The position numbers were made by a program, and so were the translations under genes. A DNA stretch of 64,000 nt from CALJDF01 sp964350495. Its GTDB lineage: Bacteria > Pseudomonadota > Alphaproteobacteria > SHVP01. Location: assembly GCA_964350495.1 (NCBI GenBank), contig CAYGKG010000005.1, positions 1 through 64,000 of the forward strand. Direction: 5' to 3'. The stretch's first letter is position 1. Each line of letters starts with the position of its first letter. Positions 16,128 through 22,915 of this stretch are shown piece after piece. Below the pieces are notes generated by a model. The model was not told where the DNA came from. It searched no databases and saw only the letters and a list, made by a program, of their open reading frames with translations.

Positions 16128-16450
16128 TGGACCGCCTCAACGCCCTGCCCTCGCCTTTGCTGGACGTGCAGTCCACGGCGATCGCCCAGAGCGCGACCGC
16201 GGCCAAACGTCTAAACCGGACCGAAGTTCAGGCGCGCGACACCGCTCAGTCCTTCGAATCGGTCTTCCTGTTTGAAGTCCTTCAGTCCATGTATTCCGGC
16301 ATGAAACCCGGCGCGTTCGGCGGCGGTAACGAGGAAACGCTGTTTCGTTCCATGATGAACGAAGAGGTTGCCAAGTCGATTAGTCGACAAGGCGGCATTG
16401 GCATCGCCGACTCGGTTTACCGGGAAATCATGCGCCAGCAGGAGGTGTAG
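16127..16450 (+). CDS. Rod-binding protein, FlgJ N-terminal-domain only (CheL type)
   Basis: The 107-residue protein contains the rod-binding signature AQSFESVFLFEVLQSMYSGMKPGAFGGGNEETLFRSMMNEEVAKSI. It lacks the muramidase domain of enterobacterial FlgJ, as in other alphaproteobacteria, where it is called CheL or FlgJ. It caps or scaffolds rod assembly; peptidoglycan cutting must come from another enzyme. It is coupled to flgI by TAATG and to the FlgN-like gene by a 2-bp gap. Confidence 0.9.
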   Translation: MDRLNALPSPLLDVQSTAIAQSATAAKRLNRTEVQARDTAQSFESVFLFEVLQSMYSGMKPGAFGGGNEETLFRSMMNEEVAKSISRQGGIGIADSVYREIMRQQEV

Positions 16451-16452
16451 CA

Positions 16453-16893
16453 ATGCCCGCAGCTGCAGAACGAATCGCCGGACTAATCGACATCACTGAG
16501 CGGCTCGGCGAAGTTGTTGAACAGGAAACCACGCTCCTCAAACAACGCCGGCCCGACCAGATCGGAAACTTGCTTCCCAGGAAGACCCAACTCGGTGCGG
16601 CCTACGAAGAGGAACTCACCATCATCGGGCGCAACCGCGATTTTCTGATGAAAGAAGCGCCGCACGAAATGGGACAGCTCCAGTCCGTCGTTGCGCGGTT
16701 CCGCAAAACTCTCGACGAGCACGGCCGTGTACTGGCGGCCGCCAAAGTTGTTACGGAACGAATGGTTCGAAATATCAGCGACGAAGTCGCGCGGCGCGAC
16801 CGTCCCGATGCCGGGTATTCACGCTATGCCCGCCAGGCGCGACCGAACCGGACCTCGCGACCGGTATCCCTGGCCGTCAACCAGGTCGTCTAA
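16453..16893 (+). CDS. FlgN-like flagellar export chaperone
   Basis: This 146-residue helical protein has a FlgN-like pattern: an N-terminal helix with LGEVVEQETTLLKQRRPDQIGNLLPRKTQL, then AAYEEELTIIGRN and a long helix, with a basic disordered tail. FlgN chaperones hook-associated proteins FlgK and FlgL to the export gate. Position after flgI and flgJ is where alphaproteobacteria usually encode this protein. Sequence identity to classical FlgN is low, so the call rests on pattern and context. Confidence 0.65.
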   Translation: MPAAAERIAGLIDITERLGEVVEQETTLLKQRRPDQIGNLLPRKTQLGAAYEEELTIIGRNRDFLMKEAPHEMGQLQSVVARFRKTLDEHGRVLAAAKVVTERMVRNISDEVARRDRPDAGYSRYARQARPNRTSRPVSLAVNQVV

Positions 16894-16924
16894 CCCACCG
16901 GCCACCAGACAAAGAAAATCGCCC

Positions 16925-16952
16925 CGGGCGACTGACTTTCGTCACTCGCCCG
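16925..16952. terminator. Hairpin between convergent flgN-like and flaG-like genes
   Basis: CGGGCGACTGAC-TTTC-GTCACTCGCCCG forms a 12-bp stem with one C-C mismatch. It lies between converging transcription units and probably ends both. No strong T-run follows. Confidence 0.55.
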
Positions 16953-16980
16953 CCGACGACCAAATTCTACCGGCTCGTAA

Positions 16981-17391
16981 TCAGGTCTGTTCGTCGACGA
17001 AACTTCCCTTGATCTCCCGTAGGAACGCCGACCGCGCAAGATCCGCCTCTGACGGAAACTGACGCTCGACCTCCTTGGTGACCGAGTTCAAGCCACGATA
17101 AACAAACCGTTCTGTTGTCGAATCCTGCAGGATCGACAGACGAGTACCGCCGAGATCGGCTAGCGAAGATCCGACCGACTTCCGACGAGGCTCCTCTTTA
17201 GGCTCTTCCTGAGCCTCTTCTTCATTCGCATTCTGCGGTGATGGAGCCGTCGCAGTGACCGCGCGCTCTTGCTGTGGACGAACCACAGGTGTCGCGGCAC
17301 TGCTTGGCGTCGAAGTCGTTTCGGTCCTGGCCGGCGCGTTCTTCTGCGCTACTGAGCCTAAGGGAGCAATTTCCACGACCATTTGCTTCAT
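16981..17391 (-). CDS. FlaG-like flagellar protein
   Basis: This 136-residue protein has a variable Thr/Pro/Ala/Glu-rich N-terminal half. Its conserved C-terminal segment, TRLSILQDSTTERFVYRGLNSVTKEVERQFPSEADL, resembles the FlaG domain (beta hairpin followed by Q(I/F)PSE and a helix). FlaG proteins affect filament length or export. It is the last gene of the flagellin-flbT run. The ATG at 17391 is used; a GTG at 17397 and an ATG at 17382 are possible. A short hairpin (17398-17414) lies just upstream of the start. Confidence 0.55.
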   Translation of the reverse strand: MKQMVVEIAPLGSVAQKNAPARTETTSTPSSAATPVVRPQQERAVTATAPSPQNANEEEAQEEPKEEPRRKSVGSSLADLGGTRLSILQDSTTERFVYRGLNSVTKEVERQFPSEADLARSAFLREIKGSFVDEQT

Positions 17392-17511
17392 CCGCACCGG
17401 TCCTTTTGGGACCGTTTCCTAAGAGGTTCTCTCCTGAATCAAATATAAACCAAGCATTTACCAGTTCAACCTTTCATCCGTCGCAACAATCCCCCGTTTG
17501 CGTCCGTTTAG

Positions 17512-17967
17512 TCAGCTCGCAAGTGCTGCGCGCTGTAGTATGGGAGGACTTTCCCTGTCTTGTTCGTCTTCTTGCGGTACGTAGTTGAGCCTCGCCTCCT
17601 CAAACGGGAACAACTTCTTGCACGTACTCAGAGCGCGGTAATAGCTTCCCTTCTGGACGTCAGCCAGAATGTTGGCGCATTGTGCCCGTGCTTCCCGGTC
17701 CTTGATCGCCCCTAGAAACTCGTCCAGGCGTCGCTCGAAGAGCTGGAGGTAAGCACCGCTGTTGGAATCGTCCAGATACAACATTTGGATGGCGAAGTAG
17801 ATCCGGCGCACCGGCGTACTCGCATCGCCCTCCTGCATCACGTCCTTCTCGCGAAGGATCGAGACGTTGTTCTGAATGAGTAGGTGAGAGCGGCGTTCAC
17901 CGTTGACGACAACTGCGCCATTGATGACAAACCGTTCCCGCGGCTTAAGAGTGAGCTTTAGAGCCAT
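17512..17967 (-). CDS. flbT: Flagellin mRNA regulator FlbT, copy 1
   Basis: At 151 residues it has the FlbT start MALKLTLKPRERFVINGAVVVNGERRSHLLIQNNVSILREKDVM and the motif TPVRRIYFAIQMLYLD. In Caulobacter FlbT binds the flagellin 5' leader and promotes its decay when assembly is incomplete. Compared with copy 2 (21.3-21.7 kb) it carries about 20 extra C-terminal residues. It lies 200 bp after flagellin 1 and could be cotranscribed with it. Confidence 0.93.
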   Translation of the reverse strand: MALKLTLKPRERFVINGAVVVNGERRSHLLIQNNVSILREKDVMQEGDASTPVRRIYFAIQMLYLDDSNSGAYLQLFERRLDEFLGAIKDREARAQCANILADVQKGSYYRALSTCKKLFPFEEARLNYVPQEDEQDRESPPILQRAALAS

Positions 17968-18122
17968 AGGAACCTCCTAGGGCTTCCGCCACCCAACCGG
18001 CCGCAGCGTCGCGCGCTTTTTGTCGCACGGCCCCTCGCGTTATTGGCCTTGTTATACATGTGTCTCCTCATTCTAAGTCGACCAGTGAACTCTCGTTTTC
18101 GTCTCGTTGGGCGCTTCGAGCG

Positions 18123-18148
18123 GGGGCCGGCCGGCGATGACCGGCCCC
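18123..18148 (-). terminator. Hairpin after flagellin 1
   Basis: An 8-bp GC stem (GGGGCCGG paired with CCGGCCCC, 10-base loop) lies 20-45 bp past the flagellin 1 stop on the minus strand. There is no clear T-run, so it may stabilise the flagellin mRNA end or cut read-through into flbT rather than stop it fully. Confidence 0.45.
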
Positions 18149-18168
18149 ACTTCGAAACCCCTAGTCCT

Positions 18169-18990
18169 TTACTGGAAGAGGCCCAGGATGGTCTGCGGAC
18201 CCGCATTGGCAATGGCGAGCGACTGCACGCCGAGCTGCTGCTGGATCTGCAACGCCTGCAAAGTGGCCGATTCTTGGGCAAGGTCAGCGTCGACCAAGTT
18301 ACCCAGACCTTCGGTCAAGATGTTGACGAGAGAAGTGGTAAAGTCGGTTTGAACCTCGATCCGCTTCGCGGCGGCACCGAGGGCAGCAAGCTTATCCGCG
18401 ACAGAAGTGATCGCGGAGTCGATTGCCGTAAGCGCGGTAGAAGCGCCAGCACTGGTGGAAAGATCCGTTGAAGCGATCCCAAGCGACGACGACGCCATTG
18501 CTTGAGCGCTCACGGTGATCGTGCTGCCTTCGGCCGTGCTAAGGACCGACGTGTTCGTCGCCCCAGAGCTGATCAGGTTGACCGAGTTGAACTCGGCCGT
18601 CGCAACGATCGTGTCGAGCTGATCGCGCAACGCCTTGAAATCGTTCTGCAACGCGGTGCGCGATGCAGAATCAAGACCTGCCTGATTTGCCTGAACGACC
18701 TTCGCCTTCATCTCGACCAGCAGGTCGGCAATCGCTTTGCCACCCGAGATCGCAACGTTGGTCACGGCTTCACCATTCGCCAAGGCGATTTTCACCGCGT
18801 TGGTGCCGGCGATGTCGCCCCGAAGCCGCGTCGCAATCTGAAAGGTTGCGGCATCGTCTTTGGGGCCGTTCACTTTCAGACCCGTGGTAATCCGGAGCTG
18901 AGTCCTTTGCAGCCTCTTCTGTGTTAGAGAAAGCTGCTCCAACGCGACCATAGCGCCGGAATTGGTGTTGATAGACAGTCCTTGAACCAT
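18169..18990 (-). CDS. Flagellin 1
   Basis: The 273-residue flagellin consists only of the conserved D0/D1 ends: N-terminal SINTNSGAMVALEQLSLTQKRLQRTQLRITTGLKVNGPKDDAATFQIA and C-terminal FTTSLVNILTEGLGNLVDADLAQESATLQALQIQQQLGVQSLAIANAGPQTILGLF. It lacks the variable outer domains and has no cysteine, as in Caulobacter flagellins. It is close to flagellin 2 through both ends and differs mainly in the middle. An AGAAGG Shine-Dalgarno precedes the ATG. Ser/Thr-rich stretches near 150-190 are possible glycosylation sites for the GT41 enzyme at 22.9 kb. Confidence 0.95.
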   Translation of the reverse strand: MVQGLSINTNSGAMVALEQLSLTQKRLQRTQLRITTGLKVNGPKDDAATFQIATRLRGDIAGTNAVKIALANGEAVTNVAISGGKAIADLLVEMKAKVVQANQAGLDSASRTALQNDFKALRDQLDTIVATAEFNSVNLISSGATNTSVLSTAEGSTITVSAQAMASSSLGIASTDLSTSAGASTALTAIDSAITSVADKLAALGAAAKRIEVQTDFTTSLVNILTEGLGNLVDADLAQESATLQALQIQQQLGVQSLAIANAGPQTILGLFQ

Positions 18991-19053
18991 CGAAAACCTT
19001 CTTTCTAAGTTTGCTACCCCACTTTCTGCGGGGTTTGTGTGCGGTCCGGTGTT

Positions 19054-19082
19054 CAGGGCACCGCAGCAACTGCGGCGCCCTG
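19054..19082 (-). promoter_or_regulatory. Intergenic hairpin between flagellins 2 and 1, overlapping a possible sigma-54 promoter
   Basis: CAGGGCGCCGCAG-TTG-CTGCGGTGCCCTG (minus strand) is a 13-bp stem with one G-T pair. Inside it, GGGCGC-CGCAG-TTGCT keeps the -24 GG and -12 GC at exact sigma-54 spacing, although the -24 element is weak. It could be an internal promoter for flagellin 1, a partial terminator after flagellin 2, or both. Confidence 0.4.
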
Positions 19083-19094
19083 CTTACCGAGCAG

Positions 19095-19916
19095 TTACTG
19101 GAAGAGAGCCAGAATGGTCTGCGGACCAGCGTTCGCGATGGAGAGCGACTGCACCCCAAGCTGCTGCTGAATCTGCAAGGCCTGCAATCTTGCACTCTCT
19201 TCGGCGAGATCGGCGTCGACCAGGTTTCCGAGGCCTTCGGTCAAGATATTGACCAAGGACACCGTGAAGTCTGTCTGCACTTCGATCCGCTTCGCAGCGG
19301 AACCAAGAGCGGCCAGCTTGTCGGCAACCAACGTAATCGCCGTTTCGATCGACGTTAGAGCCGAGGAAGCACCAGAGCTTGTCGCCAAGGTCGCCGCGTT
19401 GATCGTCAGCGTGGTGGTGTCCATCTTTTGGGCGCTCACCGAAATGACCGAGCCATCGACGGTGCTGAGAACCTTGAGTTCGCTCGCGCTCTGAAAGATC
19501 AGATTGGTCGAGTTGAACTCAGCGGTGGCAACGATGGTTTCCAACTGATCGCGCAATGCCGTGAAGTCGTTCTGCAAGGCAGTACGTGACGCAGTATCGA
19601 GACCGGCCTGGTTGGCCTGCACGATTTTCGCCTTCATTTCGATAAGCAGGTCGGCGATAGCCTTTCCGCCCGAAATAGCGACGTTAACGGTGGAATCACC
19701 GTTCGCGAGAGCGCCACCGACGGCCTTTGTGCCGGCAATATCGCCCCGCAGACGAGTCGCGATTTGGAAGGTCGCAGCGTCGTCTTTCGGGCCGTTAACT
19801 TTCAAGCCCGTCGTAATGCGAAGCTGCGTGTTCTGCAGCCTCTTGTTCGTCATGCTGAGTTGTTCCAACGCGACCATCGCGCCGACGTTGGTTTTAATAG
19901 AAAGACCTTGAACCAT
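19095..19916 (-). CDS. Flagellin 2
   Basis: This 273-residue flagellin has the same short D0/D1-only design as flagellin 1; the N-terminus is SIKTNVGAMVALEQLSMTNKRLQNTQLRITTGLKVNGPKDDAATFQIATRLRGDIAG. The middle (about 140-190) differs from flagellin 1 and shares the 'STVDGSxIxVSAQKMDTT' segment with flagellin 3. It has its own sigma-54 promoter (20009-20024) and a leader with two hairpins. It is probably a filament subunit used at a particular stage or segment; which one cannot be told here. Confidence 0.95.
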   Translation of the reverse strand: MVQGLSIKTNVGAMVALEQLSMTNKRLQNTQLRITTGLKVNGPKDDAATFQIATRLRGDIAGTKAVGGALANGDSTVNVAISGGKAIADLLIEMKAKIVQANQAGLDTASRTALQNDFTALRDQLETIVATAEFNSTNLIFQSASELKVLSTVDGSVISVSAQKMDTTTLTINAATLATSSGASSALTSIETAITLVADKLAALGSAAKRIEVQTDFTVSLVNILTEGLGNLVDADLAEESARLQALQIQQQLGVQSLSIANAGPQTILALFQ

Positions 19917-19947
19917 TTTGTTACGTCCTCGTTCTAAGCATCTGGGT

Positions 19948-19979
19948 CCAGCGTTTTGCTGGCGCCGACGTTTTGCCGG
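19948..19979 (-). promoter_or_regulatory. Tandem hairpins with the same loop in the flagellin 2 mRNA leader
   Basis: CCAGC-AAAAC-GCTGG (19948-19962) and CCGGC-AAAAC-GTCGG (19965-19979, one G-U pair) present identical AAAAC loops 17 bases apart. Both lie between the predicted transcription start (about 19998) and the start codon. This is a good candidate for the FlbT binding site that controls flagellin mRNA stability. Confidence 0.55.
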
Positions 19980-20008
19980 TGGATGGACAATCGTCCGACA
20001 ACTAGGAA

Positions 20009-20024
20009 AGCAATGCCTATGCCA
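20009..20024 (-). promoter_or_regulatory. Sigma-54 (-24/-12) promoter of flagellin 2
   Basis: On the minus strand TGGCAT-AGGCA-TTGCT fits TGGCAC-N5-TTGCA with two mismatches outside the invariant GG and GC. The predicted start near 19998 leaves a leader of about 80 bases. Confidence 0.75.
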
Positions 20025-20185
20025 GGGAACTTCTGACCGGGCTGCATTCCCTCGAAGAAATCGCTAACGTTTTGTTAAGAAAGAGGATTTGCCGGCGGGG
20101 AGATCGCTGAAGGGTCGCCGGCGGTCCCCGATTCAGCGACCCAGATGACCCTTAAGGAAGAATTAACAGGGCAAATATTTCCGAC

Positions 20186-20202
20186 CCGGCAAATCGTGCC
20201 GG
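20186..20202. promoter_or_regulatory. ftr-like inverted repeat upstream of flagellin 2
   Basis: CCGGCAAATCGTGCCGG differs from the copy at 9646 at only two spacer bases. Its centre lies about 195 bp upstream of the predicted flagellin 2 start, a plausible enhancer distance for a sigma-54 activator. Confidence 0.6.
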
Positions 20203-20269
20203 TAGCAATTGCCTACCGACCGCGACATCGCGGGTCGTCAAAGACCGCAGAAGCGTTGATTGGGGCCGG

Positions 20270-20692
20270 TTAGGCCGAGGTGCCAAGACTGCCGATGGCC
20301 GAGGCGGCCTGGCTAGGAATGGTCTGTTGCGTCGGTGCCGACGACAGACCTTCCATAATGGTGCGATTCACCGAAATGAGCGGCTCGAGGTTGGCCTCGC
20401 CGCGCAGCACCGTCCGGGAGTGTTTATCGACCCAAATGGCGATCGAGATAATGTTGGCCTTCAAGCTGTCTGGGAACCGGTTCTCGTTGGATGCGAGATC
20501 CATTTGCAGGGTCAGCCAAAGCCGCCTGTTCCAGTCTACTGCCTTGTAAAAGTCCTGAGATCTCAACCCCTTAGTGGTTGCTGCCTCACGAACGGACATG
20601 AGCGCTTTGGTCACCTCGGCGAACAAACGGTATTCCGTCTGCCGGGGATTCTCGGTCGAGGCTTGTGTAGCCTTGTATTTATTGACCGACAT
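20270..20692 (-). CDS. flaF: Flagellar biosynthesis regulator FlaF, copy 1
   Basis: At 140 residues, the FlaF signature is RQTEYRLFAEVTKALMSV, then DWNRRLWLTLQMDLAS, and SLKANIISIAIWVDKHSRTVLRGEANLEPLISVNRTIMEGL. In Caulobacter FlaF is needed for flagellin synthesis and export and works with or against FlbT; here that is inferred from the family. It lies upstream of flagellins 2 and 1 on the same strand, separated from flagellin 2 by 353 bp with its own promoter. It diverges clearly from copy 2 at 21.0-21.3 kb. Confidence 0.92.
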   Translation of the reverse strand: MSVNKYKATQASTENPRQTEYRLFAEVTKALMSVREAATTKGLRSQDFYKAVDWNRRLWLTLQMDLASNENRFPDSLKANIISIAIWVDKHSRTVLRGEANLEPLISVNRTIMEGLSSAPTQQTIPSQAASAIGSLGTSA

Positions 20693-20959
20693 TCGCGCTC
20701 CTTGGGAGGGCCCGCGTCACGCGCACCGACAACACGTTTGCGCCGCTGCGTTTGCAGCGTAACCCATCCGCCGGCCGGAATGATAGCGTTGCGAAATAGC
20801 CCACGGGGTCGCCCGCGACCCTATCGGCCCGCGCCCGGATGATCGTCACATTCTGTGCCCGATGTCGTTTCACGCGAATTTATCACGCAAACGGTGTGCC
20901 AGTTCCGGCCTTCGATCTGCAGGCAAACCGGCTTCTGCCAGTCGGCCGCGGCGCGACAG

Positions 20960-21322
20960 CTACGCCGCCAGCCCCTTCATGATCGACTCGTTCACTTGAA
21001 TAAGGGCGTCGATCGTCACTTCACCCTGTTCGGCGAGTTTGGAATGACGCTCCACCCAAATGGCGACCGAGATGATTTGGGCCTTGAGCGGGTCGGGCAA
21101 CTGGTTCTGCGGTCGCGCCAGGTCTTCTTCCAACGCGTGCCATAGCCGACGGTTATCGTCCAGGGCCCGCAAGAACTCCGAGTCCTCTTTCACCTTTGCT
21201 TTGCTTGCTTCGAGGTCGCGCGTGACCTGCTCGAAAAGACGGTACTCGGTCTTGCGCGCATCGAGTTCCGGCGGCGGCGCTAGGATCTCCGCCGCTGCTC
21301 CGGTTTGTTGGTTACTGTACAT
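20960..21322 (-). CDS. flaF: Flagellar biosynthesis regulator FlaF, copy 2
   Basis: This 120-residue protein has the FlaF segments RKTEYRLFEQVTRDLEASK, DDNRRLWHALEEDLARPQNQLPDPLKAQIISVAIWVERHSKLA and ALIQVNESIMKGL. It overlaps the upstream flbT copy by 11 bp and completes the set flagellin 3-flbT2-flaF2. That is the reverse of the arrangement in the first set, where flaF comes before the flagellins and flbT after. Confidence 0.92.
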   Translation of the reverse strand: MYSNQQTGAAAEILAPPPELDARKTEYRLFEQVTRDLEASKAKVKEDSEFLRALDDNRRLWHALEEDLARPQNQLPDPLKAQIISVAIWVERHSKLAEQGEVTIDALIQVNESIMKGLAA

Positions 21323-21707
21323 AGTTCAACCTTTCTTTCTCGAAGGGTAGAAGCGACTTGCACGTCATCATCGCGGAATAGAACCGCTGCTCATGCACGT
21401 CATCGAGGATGCGATGGCATTTCTCCAGCACCCCTTTGGTTGAGATGGCGCACATAAAGTCGGTTACGAGATTGGTAAACTCCTCGTAGTAGTGACTCTC
21501 GAGTCCACCATCCAGGTACATCATCATGATGGTGAAATAGATGCGCTTCACCGGTGTATTCGCTTCGTCCGGTTGGAGGACATCGCGCTCGCGAAGCAAC
21601 GACACTTGGTTCTCGATAATGAGATCCGACCTGCGGTCGCCGTTGATAAGAACACCACCGTTGAGAACGAACTTCTCGCCGGGCTTTAGCGTCAGTTTTA
21701 GCGGCAT
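21312..21707 (-). CDS. flbT: Flagellin mRNA regulator FlbT, copy 2
   Basis: The 131-residue protein reads MPLKLTLKPGEKFVLNGGVLINGDRRSDLIIENQVSLLRERDVL with TPVKRIYFTIMMMYLDGG. This is a standard-length FlbT without the C-terminal extension of copy 1. It sits 42 bp after flagellin 3 and probably shares its sigma-54 promoter, so the regulator would be made together with its target. Confidence 0.93.
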   Translation of the reverse strand: MPLKLTLKPGEKFVLNGGVLINGDRRSDLIIENQVSLLRERDVLQPDEANTPVKRIYFTIMMMYLDGGLESHYYEEFTNLVTDFMCAISTKGVLEKCHRILDDVHEQRFYSAMMTCKSLLPFEKERLNYVQ

Positions 21708-21749
21708 ATTGTCTAAGGGCCTTTCGCTGACCCCTCCCTTATCGAGATG

Positions 21750-22565
21750 TTATTGGAACAGCGACAGAATGATCTGCGGGGTCGCATTGGCGATCGATAG
21801 CGCCTGTACGCCCAGCTGCTGCTTGACCTGGAGTGCCGTCAGATTGGCGCTCTCCCGGGCCATGTCGGCATCCACGAGGTTGCCCACACCATCTGTAAGG
21901 ATGTCCACCAGCTTGACCGTGAACTCGGTCTGAACCTCCAGCCGCTTGGCCGAGGCACCGAGCGCCGCGAGGCGATCGGAGACCGACACGATAGCCGAGT
22001 TGACCGCTGTCAACGCCGCGCTGGCACCGGAACTGGTGAGCAGGGTGGTTGTATTGATCGCGAGACTCGTCGTGTCCATCTTCTGCGCGCTGACATTGAT
22101 GATACTGCCGTCGACAGTACTCAACACTTGGAACGTCACCGCGCTTTGGTTGATGATGTTGACGCCGTTGAATTCGGCCGTAGCGACGATCGTTTCAATT
22201 TGATCGCGCAACGCCGCGAAGTCGTTATGCAGCGCCGTTCGTGATGCCGCGTCGAGCTGGGATTGATTCGCCTGCACGACTTTGGCCTTCATTTCGATCA
22301 TCAACTCGGAGATTGCCTTGCCGGCGTCGATTGCGACGTTAACAGTGGATTCTCCGCCTGCCAGTGCTGTGCCGACCGCTCGATAGCCGGCAATGTCACC
22401 GCGTTGGTTTTGGGCGATCGCATAAGTCGCTGCGTCGTCCTTCGGTCCGTTCACGCGCAGACCGGTCGTAATGTTCAGCTGGGTCTTCTCCAGCCTATTG
22501 TTTGTCGCGTTTAGATTCTGGAGAGCAATCGCCGCTCCCAGATTGGTATTTACCGACAAGACCAT
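21750..22565 (-). CDS. Flagellin 3
   Basis: The 271-residue short flagellin starts VLSVNTNLGAAIALQNLNATNNRLEKTQLNITTGLRVNGPKDDAATYAIAQNQRGDIAGYRAVG and ends LVDADMARESANLTALQVKQQLGVQALSIANATPQIILSLFQ. It is the most diverged of the three (N-terminus and LVDADMARE end). It has the cleanest sigma-54 promoter, and its start faces the GT41 glycosyltransferase gene across 350 bp. No cysteine is seen. Confidence 0.95.
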   Translation of the reverse strand: MVLSVNTNLGAAIALQNLNATNNRLEKTQLNITTGLRVNGPKDDAATYAIAQNQRGDIAGYRAVGTALAGGESTVNVAIDAGKAISELMIEMKAKVVQANQSQLDAASRTALHNDFAALRDQIETIVATAEFNGVNIINQSAVTFQVLSTVDGSIINVSAQKMDTTSLAINTTTLLTSSGASAALTAVNSAIVSVSDRLAALGASAKRLEVQTEFTVKLVDILTDGVGNLVDADMARESANLTALQVKQQLGVQALSIANATPQIILSLFQ

Positions 22566-22915
22566 CGTTTCTGTCTCCTCTTCCGAGGCGGCTCAAAGCC
22601 TAGGGGTTTCAAATGGCATACAGCCGAGTCCCTAAGCGCAATGGACGTGCCACCTCGGCGTCAGCGACCGAAACCGCCTCGCAGTACGTTGTTTTTACTG
22701 AATAAATGCCGATCTCTGTCGACGCCTCGTGATCGACACGCACGGCCAACCTCGCGCGCGCGCTAGCGAATAATTGCCAGATCACGAATCTTTTGCCGCG
22801 CGCCGTAGCAATAATTGCCTTCGATCCGCAGCGATGGGTTGAAGCCGTCATGCCGGTTACGTTGCAGCGGCCTTCACTAAGGATTTGTTAATCGTAACGG
22901 GCCTAGAAATGCGTC
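22566..22915. promoter_or_regulatory. Divergent region between flagellin 3 and the GT41 glycosyltransferase
   Basis: This 350-bp region holds no supported gene. It contains the flagellin 3 sigma-54 promoter (22638-22652) and an ftr-type half-site CGGCAAAA (minus strand, around 22791-22798). Nothing recognisable was found as a promoter for the glycosyltransferase. Confidence 0.55.
22638..22652 (-). promoter_or_regulatory. Sigma-54 (-24/-12) promoter of flagellin 3
   Basis: On the minus strand TGGCAC-GTCCA-TTGC is a perfect match to the sigma-54 consensus. The predicted start near 22626 gives a leader of about 60 bases. Confidence 0.85.

Larger units (their letters stand above)
19917..20269. 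promoter_or_regulatory. Leader and control region of flagellin 2
   Basis: This 353-bp region holds no supported gene. In the minus-strand direction it contains an ftr-like repeat (20186-20202), a further half-repeat CCGGCAAATC (20086-20095), a sigma-54 promoter (20009-20024) and two leader hairpins (19948-19979), each described separately. Confidence 0.65.

Noticed and set aside
17958..18281. 107-codon minus-strand open frame overlapping flagellin 1
   Set aside because: Arg/Ser-rich reading in another frame of the real flagellin gene; a typical shadow in GC-rich DNA.
20186..20202. Reading CCGGCACGATTTGCCGG as a sigma-54 promoter
   Set aside because: The distance between GG and GC is two bases too short; the same sequence at 9646 has the same fault. 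An activator repeat explains both better.
20693..20959. 267-bp gap between flaF copy 1 and flaF copy 2
   Set aside because: I looked for a promoter or small gene and found neither with adequate support.
22609..22851. 80-codon minus-strand open frame upstream of flagellin 3
   Set aside because: It covers the flagellin 3 sigma-54 promoter, has no Shine-Dalgarno and no protein-like pattern; treated as control DNA.
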